Source: an uncultured Cohaesibacter sp. (GTDB lineage Bacteria; Pseudomonadota; Alphaproteobacteria; Rhizobiales; Cohaesibacteraceae). From it: a DNA stretch of 64,000 nucleotides. This document shows, piece after piece, positions 46,135-55,361 of the stretch. Where the stretch lies: NCBI RefSeq assembly GCF_963666525.1, contig NZ_OY762905.1:1780001-1844000 (forward strand), written 5' to 3'. Made by a program: the position numbers and the translations under genes. Each line of letters begins with the position of its first letter. Position 1 is the stretch's first letter. The notes beneath the pieces were generated by a model. That model was not told the origin of the DNA, searched no databases, and was given only the letters and a program-made list of their open reading frames with translations.

Positions 46135-47249
46135 CAGACAAGTTTCTCCTCAAGGAATGCCCGCACGGCAGCCGGTTCAACGCCCTTCTCCACGAAAGAC
46201 TGCCCCAGACCGCGTGTCAGAATGAAATTCAGACTGCCCCGGGACACCTTCTTGTCCTGTGCGATATAGTCCATCAGCAGATCGACCTTCGGCAGTTGCC
46301 CGGGAATGTCCTTTATATGGGTAGGCAACCCCACTGCTTGCAAGTGGGCAACAACGCGCTCCGTCACTGCAGGATCGCAAAGACCGAGCCGAGCCGAAAA
46401 CTCGTGCGCCAGCACCATGCCGATGGCCACGCCTTCCCCATGCACGATCCGGGCTGCGTCGTATTCTGCCATGCCTTCCAGCGCATGACCGAAGGTGTGG
46501 CCCAGATTGAGCAGTGCCCGCTGGTTGGCTTCCTTCTCGTCGGCGGCCACTACATCGGCCTTGGCCTGGCAGGATCGGGCAATCGCCTCCTCCCGCTCCG
46601 GGCCACCATCGAAAATGCCCTGCCAGTGGGCCTCTAGCCATTCGAAGAAATCAGGCTGGTTGATGAGCCCGTATTTGGCCACTTCCGCATAGCCGGCCTT
46701 GAAGTCGCGTGGCGTCAGGGTATCCAGAACCGCCGTATCGGCAAGCACCAGATGAGGCTGATTGAACAGGCCGACGAGATTCTTGCCATGGCCGGTGTTG
46801 ATGCCGGTCTTGCCGCCGACCGAGCTGTCCACCTGCGAGAGCAGGGTTGTCGGCACCTGAATGAACCGCATGCCGCGACGGATGATACCAGCCACGAAAC
46901 CGGCCAGATCCCCGATGACACCGCCGCCAAGCGCGATGACGATATCGCCACGTTCCAGCTTGCTGTCGAGCACCGCATCGCAGGCCTTCATGAGCCCCTT
47001 GTAGCTCTTGCTCTTCTCGCCCGGCTCCATGACAACGACATGATACTCGATTCCAGCCTCGGCCAGCGAGGTCTCGGCAGTATCCAGATGCAGCCGCGCC
47101 ACATTGCTGTCTGTGATAATGATGGCCCGGGAGGTCGGGAACAGATCCTTGAAATAGCCACCAAGGCCCGGCAGGATCGATCGCCCGATCAGGATATCGT
47201 AGCTGCGGTCTCCAAGTTCGACGCGCACCGTATGACTGACACTGTTCAT
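46134..47249 (-). CDS. aroB: 3-dehydroquinate synthase
   Basis: 371 aa NAD- and zinc-dependent enzyme that turns DAHP into 3-dehydroquinate, step two of the shikimate pathway. NAD-binding GGGVIGDLAGFVA near 102, TTLLSQVDSSVGGKTGIN near 132-149, and zinc-ligand regions NLGHTFGHALE and HGEGVAIGM are all intact. ATG at 47249 has GGGAG upstream; a GTG seven codons earlier is less likely. Operon aroK-aroB-corC. Confidence 0.97.
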   Translation of the reverse strand: MNSVSHTVRVELGDRSYDILIGRSILPGLGGYFKDLFPTSRAIIITDSNVARLHLDTAETSLAEAGIEYHVVVMEPGEKSKSYKGLMKACDAVLDSKLERGDIVIALGGGVIGDLAGFVAGIIRRGMRFIQVPTTLLSQVDSSVGGKTGINTGHGKNLVGLFNQPHLVLADTAVLDTLTPRDFKAGYAEVAKYGLINQPDFFEWLEAHWQGIFDGGPEREEAIARSCQAKADVVAADEKEANQRALLNLGHTFGHALEGMAEYDAARIVHGEGVAIGMVLAHEFSARLGLCDPAVTERVVAHLQAVGLPTHIKDIPGQLPKVDLLMDYIAQDKKVSRGSLNFILTRGLGQSFVEKGVEPAAVRAFLEEKLV

Positions 47250-47364
47250 TAATTTGCTCCCAAGACTCACAACGACCTACATGTTACAGGGGCCGTCCCG
47301 TCACTGGGGCAGTCCCGCATCACGAATACAGAAAACCCAACCGGCTTTGGCGCACATCGCCCGC

Positions 47365-47976
47365 TCAGTTGCCGCCTTCAATACCGGTAAACTGCTCAAG
47401 CGCCTCGATGACCGAGGTGACGATCTGATCGTGCGGCGCTTCCTTGGAGATGACCATGACATCGGCGGTTTCATAGACGGGATAGCGCTCATCCATCAGC
47501 CGGCGCATCACCCCTTCAGGATCAGGGTCGCGCAGCAAGGGGCGGTGAGACCTGCGCCTGACCCGCTCCATCAGCACATCGAATTCGGCCTTCAGCCAGA
47601 CAGACACGCCGCGTTCAGCCACCAGCTCGCGGGTCTCGGCATTCATCCAGGCACCGCCACCGGTGGCGATCACCTGATCGCCCTCGTCGAGCAGACGGGC
47701 AATCACGCGCTTCTCGCCATCGCGAAAATGCGCTTCCCCGTGCTGTTCGAAGATTTCCGCTATGGTCATGTTGGCGGCAGCTTCAATCTCATGGTCGGCA
47801 TCACGAAACGGAATCGACAGGCGCTTGGCAAGCCGCCGTCCGATGGTTGTCTTTCCAGCCCCCATAAGACCGACCAGCACAATCGGGCGCCCCGCCAGGG
47901 CGGCCACGACCCGCGCTTCCCGTTCCTTGTTATCAGCTGTCGTCGTATCCGCCATGTGTATCCTGAAACCTGCCAT
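47365..47976 (-). CDS. aroK: Shikimate kinase
   Basis: 203 aa (or 196 from ATG at 47955, which has AGGA upstream). P-loop GLMGAGKTT near residue 36, shikimate-binding DADHEIE near 58, GGGAWMN near 104, and lid-type RRRSHRPLL. It phosphorylates shikimate with ATP. A ~115-bp gap precedes aroB. The N-terminal extension of about 25 residues before the P-loop domain is common in this order. Confidence 0.95.
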   Translation of the reverse strand: MAGFRIHMADTTTADNKEREARVVAALAGRPIVLVGLMGAGKTTIGRRLAKRLSIPFRDADHEIEAAANMTIAEIFEQHGEAHFRDGEKRVIARLLDEGDQVIATGGGAWMNAETRELVAERGVSVWLKAEFDVLMERVRRRSHRPLLRDPDPEGVMRRLMDERYPVYETADVMVISKEAPHDQIVTSVIEALEQFTGIEGGN

Positions 47977-48184
47977 CCTGTTCCGATGATAATCGGGGTC
48001 AGGTTTGCGCCGGAAAGGTTAAATCTGTCAAGCAACCATTTCAGATTCAATGCTTTCAGACCGTCGCAGTCCCCAATTGAGCCAAAATGAATTGGAAAGC
48101 GATGCCAAACAAATGACATTAACAATATATTGATGCTAGGTTGGCAGACGATTGCTGCCGAAAACCATAATCAAGGATTCTTCA

Positions 48185-48325
48185 ATGCCTAGTCTGATCA
48201 AAGCGCTGGTGTTTCTTCTTGTTCTTGGCGGACTGGTTGCGGGCGGGATATTCGCCCTGGCCAATTTCGTCGAACCGACCCAGCGCGAGATGGTCGTCCG
48301 CATCCCGGCAAAAACCATCAACTGA
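48185..48325 (+). CDS. Small single-pass membrane protein upstream of xerD
   Basis: 46 aa: a short basic start, one hydrophobic helix (about residues 6-28) and an amphipathic tail ending EMVVRIPAKTIN. The pattern ALANFVEPTxREMxVRIP recurs in many Hyphomicrobiales as a small protein upstream of xerD, as I remember it, so it is a real conserved gene despite its size. The ATG is preceded by AAGGATTCTTCA. Function unknown; database entries sometimes call such proteins 'histidine kinase', which is unsupported. Separated from xerD by 61 bp and probably co-transcribed. Confidence 0.75.
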   Translation: MPSLIKALVFLLVLGGLVAGGIFALANFVEPTQREMVVRIPAKTIN

Positions 48326-48386
48326 CACGCCAAACCCGATTGCCCCGACCGATCGATAGAGCTGCGACAGGGATTGAGCTGCAACC

Positions 48387-49340
48387 GTGACACTGGCAAA
48401 CCATCAGGCCATTCATCTGTTTCTGGATTCGCTGAGCGCTGAAAAAGGAGCCTCGGGCAACACGCTTGATGCCTATCAGCGCGATTTGAACGACCTCAAT
48501 GAGACCATGTCGGAAAAATTCGAGACATGCGCCACCGAGGATCTGCGCGCCTATATCGGCGAGTTGTCCGAACGGGGACTTGCCGCCTCCAGCGTCGCCC
48601 GCAAGATTTCGTCGATCCGCCAGCTGTTCCGCTTTCTCTATCGCGACGGCTACCGCACCGACGACCCCTCAACCGCACTCAAGGCTCCAAAGCGCTCGCG
48701 GCCACTGCCCAAGATCCTGACTGTGCAGGAGGTGGATCGCCTGATCGAGGCCGCCCGCTTCAATGCCTCGCTGGAAGGCCCGACGCCGAAACGCCAGGTG
48801 CGGGCCATGCGGCTCTATGTGCTACTGGAACTACTCTATGCGACCGGCCTGCGCGTCTCCGAACTGGTCACCCTGCCCGCCTCTGCGGCCCATATGGACG
48901 GACAGTTCCTGTCCGTTGTCGGCAAGGGCAACAAGGAGCGGCTGGTGCCGCTTTCCGACAGGGCCAAGGAGGCCATGCGCACCTATCGCACCATGCTGAA
49001 AGCCACCGGGCTACCGCAAGGGCTCAACGCCCAGCCGTGGCTGTTCCCTTCTTCAGGTGAGGAAGGGCACTACACCCGTCAGGCCTTTGCCCGGGAAATG
49101 AAGGCACTGGCAGCGGGTGTCGGGCTTGATGCCGGTTCCGTTTCCCCCCACGTCCTGCGCCACGCCTTTGCCAGCCACCTGTTGCAGAATGGCGCAAACC
49201 TGCGCGCTGTGCAGAAACTGCTCGGCCATAGCGACATATCGACAACCCAGATCTATACCCACATTCTCGATGAGCGGCTGATCGAACTGGTCCAGCATCA
49301 CCATCCGCTCTCGGATGATTTCGAACCCGATGCGGATTAA
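48387..49340 (+). CDS. xerD: Site-specific tyrosine recombinase XerD
   Basis: 317 aa. N-terminal SAM-like core-binding domain (about 5-95) and C-terminal catalytic domain with R156 (GLRVSEL), K180 (VVGKGNK), H255 and R258 (HVLRHAF), H281 (LGHSDIS) and nucleophile Y290 (TQIYTH). It acts with XerC at dif to resolve chromosome dimers. Length and chromosomal housekeeping neighbours point to XerD and not to an element integrase. GTG start at 48387; the preceding RBS is weak. Confidence 0.94.
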   Translation: MTLANHQAIHLFLDSLSAEKGASGNTLDAYQRDLNDLNETMSEKFETCATEDLRAYIGELSERGLAASSVARKISSIRQLFRFLYRDGYRTDDPSTALKAPKRSRPLPKILTVQEVDRLIEAARFNASLEGPTPKRQVRAMRLYVLLELLYATGLRVSELVTLPASAAHMDGQFLSVVGKGNKERLVPLSDRAKEAMRTYRTMLKATGLPQGLNAQPWLFPSSGEEGHYTRQAFAREMKALAAGVGLDAGSVSPHVLRHAFASHLLQNGANLRAVQKLLGHSDISTTQIYTHILDERLIELVQHHHPLSDDFEPDAD

Positions 49341-49615
49341 AATGAACATGACCTATTTCCGCCATTGTCTTAATCATAGTTGTTGTTAATGGCCCAAAGC
49401 AAACACCGATGACGGTCTGTTGCTTGACAGCCGGACCGAAAAAAGGCCAACGTGGCCGCGACATATCGTTCAGGGCTTTCTCCGTCGAAGAAAGCATGAA
49501 AAATGGCCCCGCTCCGCCGGATCTTGTCTCACCCGAATGCGCTTTCGCGCTGGCAGACAGAGGGAGCGTCAGGTGCCGTGGATACCAATAGGAAAGAAGT
49601 TGGATCAAACCCGCT

Positions 49616-50569
49616 ATGCATAGTTATCTGGAATTCGAGAAACCCGTCGCCGACCTTGAAGGCAAAGTACAGGAACTGCTTGTTCTGCAGCAGACTGGCG
49701 AGGCCGTTGATGTGGGCGACGAGATCAAGCGCTTGCAGACCAAAGCGGACAACGCCCTCAAGGATCTCTATGCCAACCTGACCCCGTGGCACAAGACGCA
49801 GATCGCCCGCCACCCGGATCGGCCCCATTTCAAGGATTATGTTGCCGGCCTGATCGAGGAATTCACACCACTGGCTGGTGACCGGAAATTTGCGGAAGAC
49901 GAGGCCATTCAGGCTGGTTTCGGCCGCTTCCGTGGTCGCCCGGTGGCCGTCATCGGGCAGGAGAAGGGAAGCGATACCGAGAGCCGACTGCGCCACAATT
50001 TCGGCATGGCCCGGCCTGAAGGTTATCGCAAGGCCGTCCGCATCATGGAACTGGCCGATCGCTTCAACATGCCACTCATCACCTTTGTCGACACCGCAGG
50101 GGCCTATCCGGGCATCGGCGCCGAAGAGCGCGGCCAGTCCGAAGCCATTGCCCGTTCGACCGACGCATGCCTTGCGCTGGGCACACCAAGCATTGCTACC
50201 ATCATTGGGGAAGGCGGCTCCGGCGGCGCCATCGCGATTGCCACTGCGAACCGCGTGTTGATGCTGGAACACTCCATCTACAGCGTGATTTCACCGGAAG
50301 GGGCAGCCTCCATCCTGTGGCGCGATTCCACCCGCGCCGAAGATGCGGCCACCACCATGAAGATTACCGCTCAGGACCTGATGGACTTCAAGATCATCGA
50401 CCGCATCATTTCCGAGCCGGTCGGCGGTGCCCACCGTGACAAGACCAAGGTCATCAAGCGCGCCGGCAACATGATCGCCGACTGCCTTTCCGAATTCGAC
50501 GGCATGGGCAAGGATCAGGTGCGCAAACTGCGCCGCGAGAAATTTCTGGCCATCGGCTCCAAGCTGTAG
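49616..50569 (+). CDS. accA: Acetyl-CoA carboxylase carboxyltransferase subunit alpha
   Basis: 317 aa. Catalyses transfer of the carboxyl group from biotin to acetyl-CoA with AccD, the first step of fatty-acid synthesis. Helical N-terminal region (1-85), then the crotonase-like fold with RPEGYRKAVRIMELADRF near 138-155, FVDTAGAYPGIGAEERGQ near 161 and GEGGSGGAIAI oxyanion region near 201. The ATG follows AAGAAGTTGGATC. Confidence 0.97.
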   Translation: MHSYLEFEKPVADLEGKVQELLVLQQTGEAVDVGDEIKRLQTKADNALKDLYANLTPWHKTQIARHPDRPHFKDYVAGLIEEFTPLAGDRKFAEDEAIQAGFGRFRGRPVAVIGQEKGSDTESRLRHNFGMARPEGYRKAVRIMELADRFNMPLITFVDTAGAYPGIGAEERGQSEAIARSTDACLALGTPSIATIIGEGGSGGAIAIATANRVLMLEHSIYSVISPEGAASILWRDSTRAEDAATTMKITAQDLMDFKIIDRIISEPVGGAHRDKTKVIKRAGNMIADCLSEFDGMGKDQVRKLRREKFLAIGSKL

Positions 50570-50602
50570 GGCAGCCCGCTCCCGATATGCCAACCACGAT
50601 CC

Positions 50603-50624
50603 GGCGGCAGAGATCTCTGCCGCC
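50603..50624 (+). terminator. accA terminator
   Basis: Perfect 22-nt palindrome (stem GGCGGCAGAGA with its complement) followed by TTTTCTGTTT. Confidence 0.85.
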
Positions 50625-50986
50625 TTTTCTGTTTGCAACCTTCACAAAAGCGCAAGGCCTGTCGCTACGTCATACTCTGGCCCGATTGACGCTTCATGGG
50701 ATGGTAACTATCTATCAATCTGTTTTGGTTAATTTTTAGTGATGGTCGCCCCGCTGAAACGACCGCACGATAGGCTGAGGCGGGAGACTGGATCAGGTGC
50801 CTTATCTTCGAGAGCAGCAGTGTGTGGCACCGCCCCAGGGCGCGCCATCAAGTGGCCATCCCCTTCTGCTCCCGATTATGTGACTGCCCGGATCCTTGCG
50901 TGACGCCAGACAACATGGCAGAACGACCAAGTATGGAGCAATTGAGAGTGAAACTGGGTTTCTGCGTGAAAGAAGACAACAAGCAC
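50625..50986. other. Leader region of the L,D-transpeptidase gene
   Basis: About 360 bp after the accA terminator. It contains an AT-rich patch near 50700-50745 that may hold a promoter. The frame of the next gene is open from 50822, with alternative starts at 50933 (ATG) and 50948 (GTG, with GGAG upstream). No other feature. Confidence 0.4.
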
Positions 50987-52216
50987 ATGGTCCGTAAAGT
51001 CGCTCTGATGGCCGCCCTGATGGGCAGTCTGGCCCTTGCCGGGTGCAACCCGGAACTGATCGAGGACGGCAAGGCATCTCAGCCGATTCCGATCAAGCTC
51101 AAGCATCAGATCCAGAAAATCGGCTCCACCGAAAAGGCTCCGCTCTATATCCGGATCTTCAAGGAAGAGTCGGTTCTGGAAGCATGGAAGCAGACCAAGG
51201 ACGGCACCTACGCCCTGCTCAAGACCTATCCGATTTGTGCCTATTCGGGCGAGATCGGCCCCAAGAAGAAAGAGGGCGACAGACAGGCGCCCGAGGGCTT
51301 CTATGATATCACGCCGGGTCAGATGAACCCAAACTCGAGCTATTATCTCTCCTTCAACATCGGCTACCCCAACAAGTTCGATCGCTCCTATGGCCGGACG
51401 GGGGCTCACCTGATGGTGCACGGATCCTGCTCCTCCCGCGGTTGCTATGCCATGGAAGACGAGCAGATCGCAGAGATCTATGCCCTTGGTCGCGAGGCCT
51501 TTGACGGTGGACAGCGCGCCTTTCCCGTTCACGCCTTTCCGTTTCGGATGACGCCTGAAAACATGGCGCGGGTAAGCGGCAAAGAGGATTTCGCCTTCTG
51601 GCAGAATCTCAAGAATGGCTATGACCATTTCCAGATCACCCATGTTCCGCCCAAGGTGGATGTCTGCAACCGTACCTATGTCTTTGATGCTCAGGGTGCC
51701 AGCAGTTTCAATGCCACGGCGGCCTGCCCGAGCTACACGCTCGACCCGACCCTGATGGCGTCTTTGGAAAAGCTGCGGGCGACGGAAAATGTCCGTTTCA
51801 ACGAAGCCCTGACCAAGCAGCAGCAGGCCAAGGCCAAGGCGGACGCCAAGGCCAATGACACCATGGTTGAAGCACAGCTGGAAATCCTGCAACGCAAGGA
51901 CCGCATTGCCGAAGGCAAGAATCCCGACGGTTTCCTGGCAGGATTGCTGAAAGGCACGCCAACCACGACAAGTCAGGTGCAAAATCCGGTGCAGGCAACC
52001 GCACCATTACCGGCCGCGACGCAAGTGCAGCCGACGCCAACGGCGGAAGCCGCAGTGGCACCGGTCCAAAATGCCGGAGCTCCTGCTTCCAACAGCTTCT
52101 TTTCAAAGCTTGGTTCCGCGATCAGCTCTCCCTTCAAGCCCTTGTTGAAGGATGAACAGGCCGGCATCACCAGCGATGAAGCCACCCTGACCACCTTGCC
52201 GGAAGCACGCCAGTAG
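50987..52216 (+). CDS. Murein L,D-transpeptidase-family lipoprotein (YafK/DpaA type)
   Basis: 409 aa. Signal peptide with lipobox ALAGC (Cys20), then a YkuD-type catalytic domain with H145 and C153 in VHGSCSSRGCYAM, the YafK subtype. In E. coli YafK (DpaA) cuts the link between peptidoglycan and the Braun lipoprotein. A helical Gln/Lys/Ala-rich region (about 275-320) and a Pro/Ala-rich tail (about 330-400) follow. I chose the ATG at 50987 because it gives a normal lipoprotein signal; upstream in-frame GTG 50948 or ATG 50933 cannot be excluded. Confidence 0.85.
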   Translation: MVRKVALMAALMGSLALAGCNPELIEDGKASQPIPIKLKHQIQKIGSTEKAPLYIRIFKEESVLEAWKQTKDGTYALLKTYPICAYSGEIGPKKKEGDRQAPEGFYDITPGQMNPNSSYYLSFNIGYPNKFDRSYGRTGAHLMVHGSCSSRGCYAMEDEQIAEIYALGREAFDGGQRAFPVHAFPFRMTPENMARVSGKEDFAFWQNLKNGYDHFQITHVPPKVDVCNRTYVFDAQGASSFNATAACPSYTLDPTLMASLEKLRATENVRFNEALTKQQQAKAKADAKANDTMVEAQLEILQRKDRIAEGKNPDGFLAGLLKGTPTTTSQVQNPVQATAPLPAATQVQPTPTAEAAVAPVQNAGAPASNSFFSKLGSAISSPFKPLLKDEQAGITSDEATLTTLPEARQ

Positions 52217-52291
52217 CCAATAAGGGGCCAGTCGGTAGCGACAAGTCCAGCTGGAAATGCGCCATCAGGGAATTGCGACCCAGCAACGAAC

Positions 52292-52317
52292 AAAGGGTGA
52301 GCCACAGCTCACCCTTT
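52292..52317. terminator. Convergent-gap terminator hairpin
   Basis: Eleven-bp stem AAAGGGTGAGC/GCTCACCCTTT with a CACA loop, between the transpeptidase and chemoreceptor genes. T-tract short. Confidence 0.7.
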
Positions 52318-52390
52318 GCTATTTCCAAATGCAGCATCAGGTGCGTCCTCGTCACGAGGGCACGCATGCCAAACACGCCGTGTCCTGTAC

Positions 52391-53935
52391 TCACTTCGCC
52401 CGATAACCCATGCGCACACCGCCCCAGTGGCGACCCTGCACATAGATCGGTGCCGACACATCCTTCATCAGCACATATTTGCCACCGCCCATGTCGCGGC
52501 GATAGGTCTGCAGCAGAAACGGCTCGGTATTCTGTCCCGCAGCCAGCCCGACCCTGTCATTGAAAATGCGGCGGTTGCGGCAGTTGGCAGCATTCCACGC
52601 CGGATCACTGCCCTGCGGCCTGGAAAAGGCCTTGTTGTGGGTCGGCAGATAGCCATTCTTGTCAACGGCGGCGACAAATACCACCATGTCATTCTCAGCG
52701 ACAATGGGCTCCTGAAATTGCGGCATCACCCGGTCGGTCATGTCAGTGAAGGGGGCCAACACCTGTTCCGGATTCGAACCTGGAACCGGCGTATAGCTGT
52801 AATCGAACAGGTCTCGCAGCGAAATGCGCCCGGCCCTCACCTCTTCTTCAAAGGCCTGCCCGATTTCACCAGCCAGCCGCTGGATCGACTGGATGCAGAA
52901 TGTGTTTTCCGTCTCGATGCCGGCCAGCGACGAAAAGGCAATCATCTTGTCCGACTTGCCTACGGACGTCAGCAGCCGCTTGCTGGCCTTGTTGAGGCCC
53001 GCGTGCGTCAGGTCGAACGCCTTGTGAACGGCGTCCACATCCCCCACCAGAGAAGCAAGTGAGCTGTTGTTTTCGGAAACCTGTGCCTCAATAGATGCCG
53101 ATGCCTCGCGGATTGCCTCGAAGGCCTGATCCAGCTCCTGAATGACATCCTGCATGGCGGCCGTGCTGTTCTCGACCTCTCCCATGAAACTGCTGGCCTG
53201 ATCACTGAGGTTGATCAGGGCTTCGGCCTCGCTATCAAGATCGCTCAAGGTCGCACCGATCGTCTCCGTTGCCTTGCTCGTCTGGCTGGCCAACGCCTTC
53301 ACCTCGGAGGCAACGACAGCAAAGCCCTTGCCGGCCTCACCCGCACGGGCAGCCTCAATGGTCGCATTGAGCGCAAGCAGGTTGGTCTGGCGGGCAATCG
53401 CATCAATCGCCCCGGCAACATCCCGCACCGAAGAAAAGGCTGTCTGCAACCCTTGCAGCTGTCTGTTGATGCCAGAAACAGCCTGCATCAGTTCATCAAC
53501 CCGTGCCAGAGTCATTTCCGACATCTGACGGCTGCGCCCGACATCGGCAGAAGTCTTTTCAGCGATGGCAAAGGACTGGCTGGCGGATTGCAGGATCATG
53601 GTATTGGTCGTCTGCACCTCTTCAGACGCAGCGACCAGCTGCGACAGCGACTGGAAACACGCTTCCGTTTCCGCGTTGATCAGCTCGACCTCGCCCGCCA
53701 CATCGGCCATATCCTGTCCCAGGCTGTTGAGGTCGCCGACCATACTGGCGAGATTTGCATGATCCGAAGATTGCCGATCAGTGTATCCGCGCCTCGGCTC
53801 TGATCCCATACCCTCGTCAAGGTCATCCGGGTTGTGCACTGCCTCCTGCAGCACCGCGTTTGCCTGTTTTTCATCTGTTGTAATTCTGGCTCTCGCGAAA
53901 TTAAACAACTCTCGCCCCTTTCGAAAAACGAACAT
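52391..53935 (-). CDS. Soluble methyl-accepting chemotaxis protein with C-terminal sensor domain
   Basis: 514 aa with no membrane helix. The N-terminal half is the MCP signalling coiled coil, with the invariant tip [19 protein letters not shown] near 185-203. The C-terminal ~150 residues ([63 protein letters not shown]) form a Cache/PAS-like sensing module placed after the signalling domain. Such receptors are cytoplasmic and common in alphaproteobacteria. Ligand unknown. The RBS at 53935 is poor. Confidence 0.9.
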   Translation of the reverse strand: MFVFRKGRELFNFARARITTDEKQANAVLQEAVHNPDDLDEGMGSEPRRGYTDRQSSDHANLASMVGDLNSLGQDMADVAGEVELINAETEACFQSLSQLVAASEEVQTTNTMILQSASQSFAIAEKTSADVGRSRQMSEMTLARVDELMQAVSGINRQLQGLQTAFSSVRDVAGAIDAIARQTNLLALNATIEAARAGEAGKGFAVVASEVKALASQTSKATETIGATLSDLDSEAEALINLSDQASSFMGEVENSTAAMQDVIQELDQAFEAIREASASIEAQVSENNSSLASLVGDVDAVHKAFDLTHAGLNKASKRLLTSVGKSDKMIAFSSLAGIETENTFCIQSIQRLAGEIGQAFEEEVRAGRISLRDLFDYSYTPVPGSNPEQVLAPFTDMTDRVMPQFQEPIVAENDMVVFVAAVDKNGYLPTHNKAFSRPQGSDPAWNAANCRNRRIFNDRVGLAAGQNTEPFLLQTYRRDMGGGKYVLMKDVSAPIYVQGRHWGGVRMGYRAK

Positions 53936-54272
53936 TTCATTTCACATTTTAATCAAAGTAAGCAAACATCAATCATTGGTAAAAAATGCTGGTTAACGGC
54001 GAAATTTATTTGATTTTACTTCTCTCCTCTTTACTCACCAATAATCAGATATTACCTTGAATCCCAATTCAACAGGGAAGATCAAAATAGTCTGTTAACC
54101 CGCAAGGTCTTCAATTCGCTTACATTTATCCAAAATATACCACAAAGCAGGGCTAATTGCTGCTTGACACATCAGGGAAAGCGGCTTAAACGTAACGTTA
54201 TAACATTACATATTTACGGTCAGCCGTGAATGCATTCAATGAGCCCACCCCAAAAGGCACGAAAAACCCATC
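53936..54272. other. 337-bp AT-rich divergent region between chemoreceptor and znuA
   Basis: Very AT-rich from 53940 to 54160, presumably the chemoreceptor promoter. The znuA side holds the Zur box described separately. No gene. Confidence 0.5.
54192..54209 (+). promoter_or_regulatory. Zur box upstream of znuA
   Basis: Inverted repeat GTAACGTTAT-ATAACATTAC style: 9 of 10 positions symmetric, 63 bp before the znuA start. It fits the GTTATAACAT core of known alphaproteobacterial Zur operators. Zinc-loaded Zur would repress znuA here. Confidence 0.8.
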
Positions 54273-55277
54273 ATGTCCAATCGTACCATCCGCGCCATCA
54301 AAATCGCATCAACAGCCGCCCTTCTGTCAGCGTCCGTCAGCCTGATTGCACAGGCAGCCCCAAAGGTCGCAACCTCCATCGCGCCGGTCTATTCGATCAC
54401 GGCAGCCATCATGCAAGATGTTGGCACACCGAGCCTGCTGATTGATCAGGCAACCTCCCCGCACACAGCCAAGCTGCAGCCCTCCGACGCAATGGCTCTG
54501 CAGGAAGCTGATCTGATCGTCTGGATTGGCGCTGCGCTGACGCCAAGCCTTGAAAAGCCGATTGAAACGCTGCCAGAGAAGGCCCGCATCCTGACCCTGA
54601 GCCAGATCGACGGATTGACAGAGCTGGCGGTCAGAACTGGCGGCAACTGGGAAAAGCATAGTCACGCCGATGATGACCATGACGAAGACCATGACGAAGA
54701 CCATGACGCCGGCCACCAAGACGGGGAGCACGAAGAGCACGATCACGACGGTCACGATCATGAGGGCCACGATCCGCATGTCTGGCTGGATCCACTCAAC
54801 GGCATCGCCATGGCCAAGGCCATTGCGGAAAATCTGAGCGCGATCGATCCGGAAAACGCATCCAGATATCAGGCCAATGCCGAGACCTTCCAAGCAAGGC
54901 TCACCGCCTCGATGGACACCATCAAAAAGGATCTGGAACCAATAAAGGACAAGCCCTACATCGTTTTCCATGATGCCTATCACTATTTCGAAAATCGCTT
55001 TGGCATTTCGGCAGTCGGTTCGGTCATGCTGCAGCCGGGCGTTTCACCGGGCGTCGCCCGTGTTCGCGAAATCCGTACCAAGCTGAAGGAACTCAACGTG
55101 GCGTGCATCATGGCTGAGCCGCAATTCTCAGACAAGATTCTTGATACCCTCATCGAAGGCACGGACACCAAAATTGGCCAGATGGATCCGATGGGCACCA
55201 ATCTCCAGCTCGGACCGGACCTCTATGACGCCCTGATGCATTACAATGCCGACAAGATCCGTGAGTGCCTGCAGTAG
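54273..55277 (+). CDS. znuA: Zinc ABC transporter substrate-binding protein ZnuA
   Basis: 334 aa. Signal peptide (residues about 1-29, cleavage near AQAA). Cluster A-1 metal-binding protein: ligand His in SPHTAKLQPS near 62, His in DPHVWLDPL near 168, His in FHDAYHYFENRFG near 234, and the C-terminal D/E region. A His/Asp/Glu-rich flexible loop (about 131-165, repeated HDED units) is typical of ZnuA and captures zinc. The permease and ATPase genes are not adjacent, so this is a solitary znuA here. Zur box upstream. Confidence 0.95.
   Translation: MSNRTIRAIKIASTAALLSASVSLIAQAAPKVATSIAPVYSITAAIMQDVGTPSLLIDQATSPHTAKLQPSDAMALQEADLIVWIGAALTPSLEKPIETLPEKARILTLSQIDGLTELAVRTGGNWEKHSHADDDHDEDHDEDHDAGHQDGEHEEHDHDGHDHEGHDPHVWLDPLNGIAMAKAIAENLSAIDPENASRYQANAETFQARLTASMDTIKKDLEPIKDKPYIVFHDAYHYFENRFGISAVGSVMLQPGVSPGVARVREIRTKLKELNVACIMAEPQFSDKILDTLIEGTDTKIGQMDPMGTNLQLGPDLYDALMHYNADKIRECLQ
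54675..54708 (+). repeat. 12-bp tandem repeat in the znuA histidine loop
   Basis: About 2.8 copies of GACCATGACGAA, encoding the HDED repeats of the metal loop. Copy-number changes would stay in frame. Confidence 0.8.
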
Positions 55278-55310
55278 AGGTCACGCGCCATAAGGCAACC
55301 ACAGCAGACA

Positions 55311-55341
55311 AAAAAAGCGGGTGTTGTAACCCGCTTTTTTT
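55311..55341. terminator. Bidirectional terminator between znuA and ppk2
   Basis: GC stem GCGGGT/ACCCGC flanked by AAAAAA and TTTTTTT, giving U-tracts on both strands in a convergent gap. Confidence 0.9.
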
Positions 55342-55361
55342 ATGTCAGACCTGACCCCGGC

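Noticed and set aside
48387-49340. Tyrosine recombinase as a phage or island integrase
   Set aside because: Length, conserved housekeeping neighbours and XerD-like core point to chromosomal XerD.
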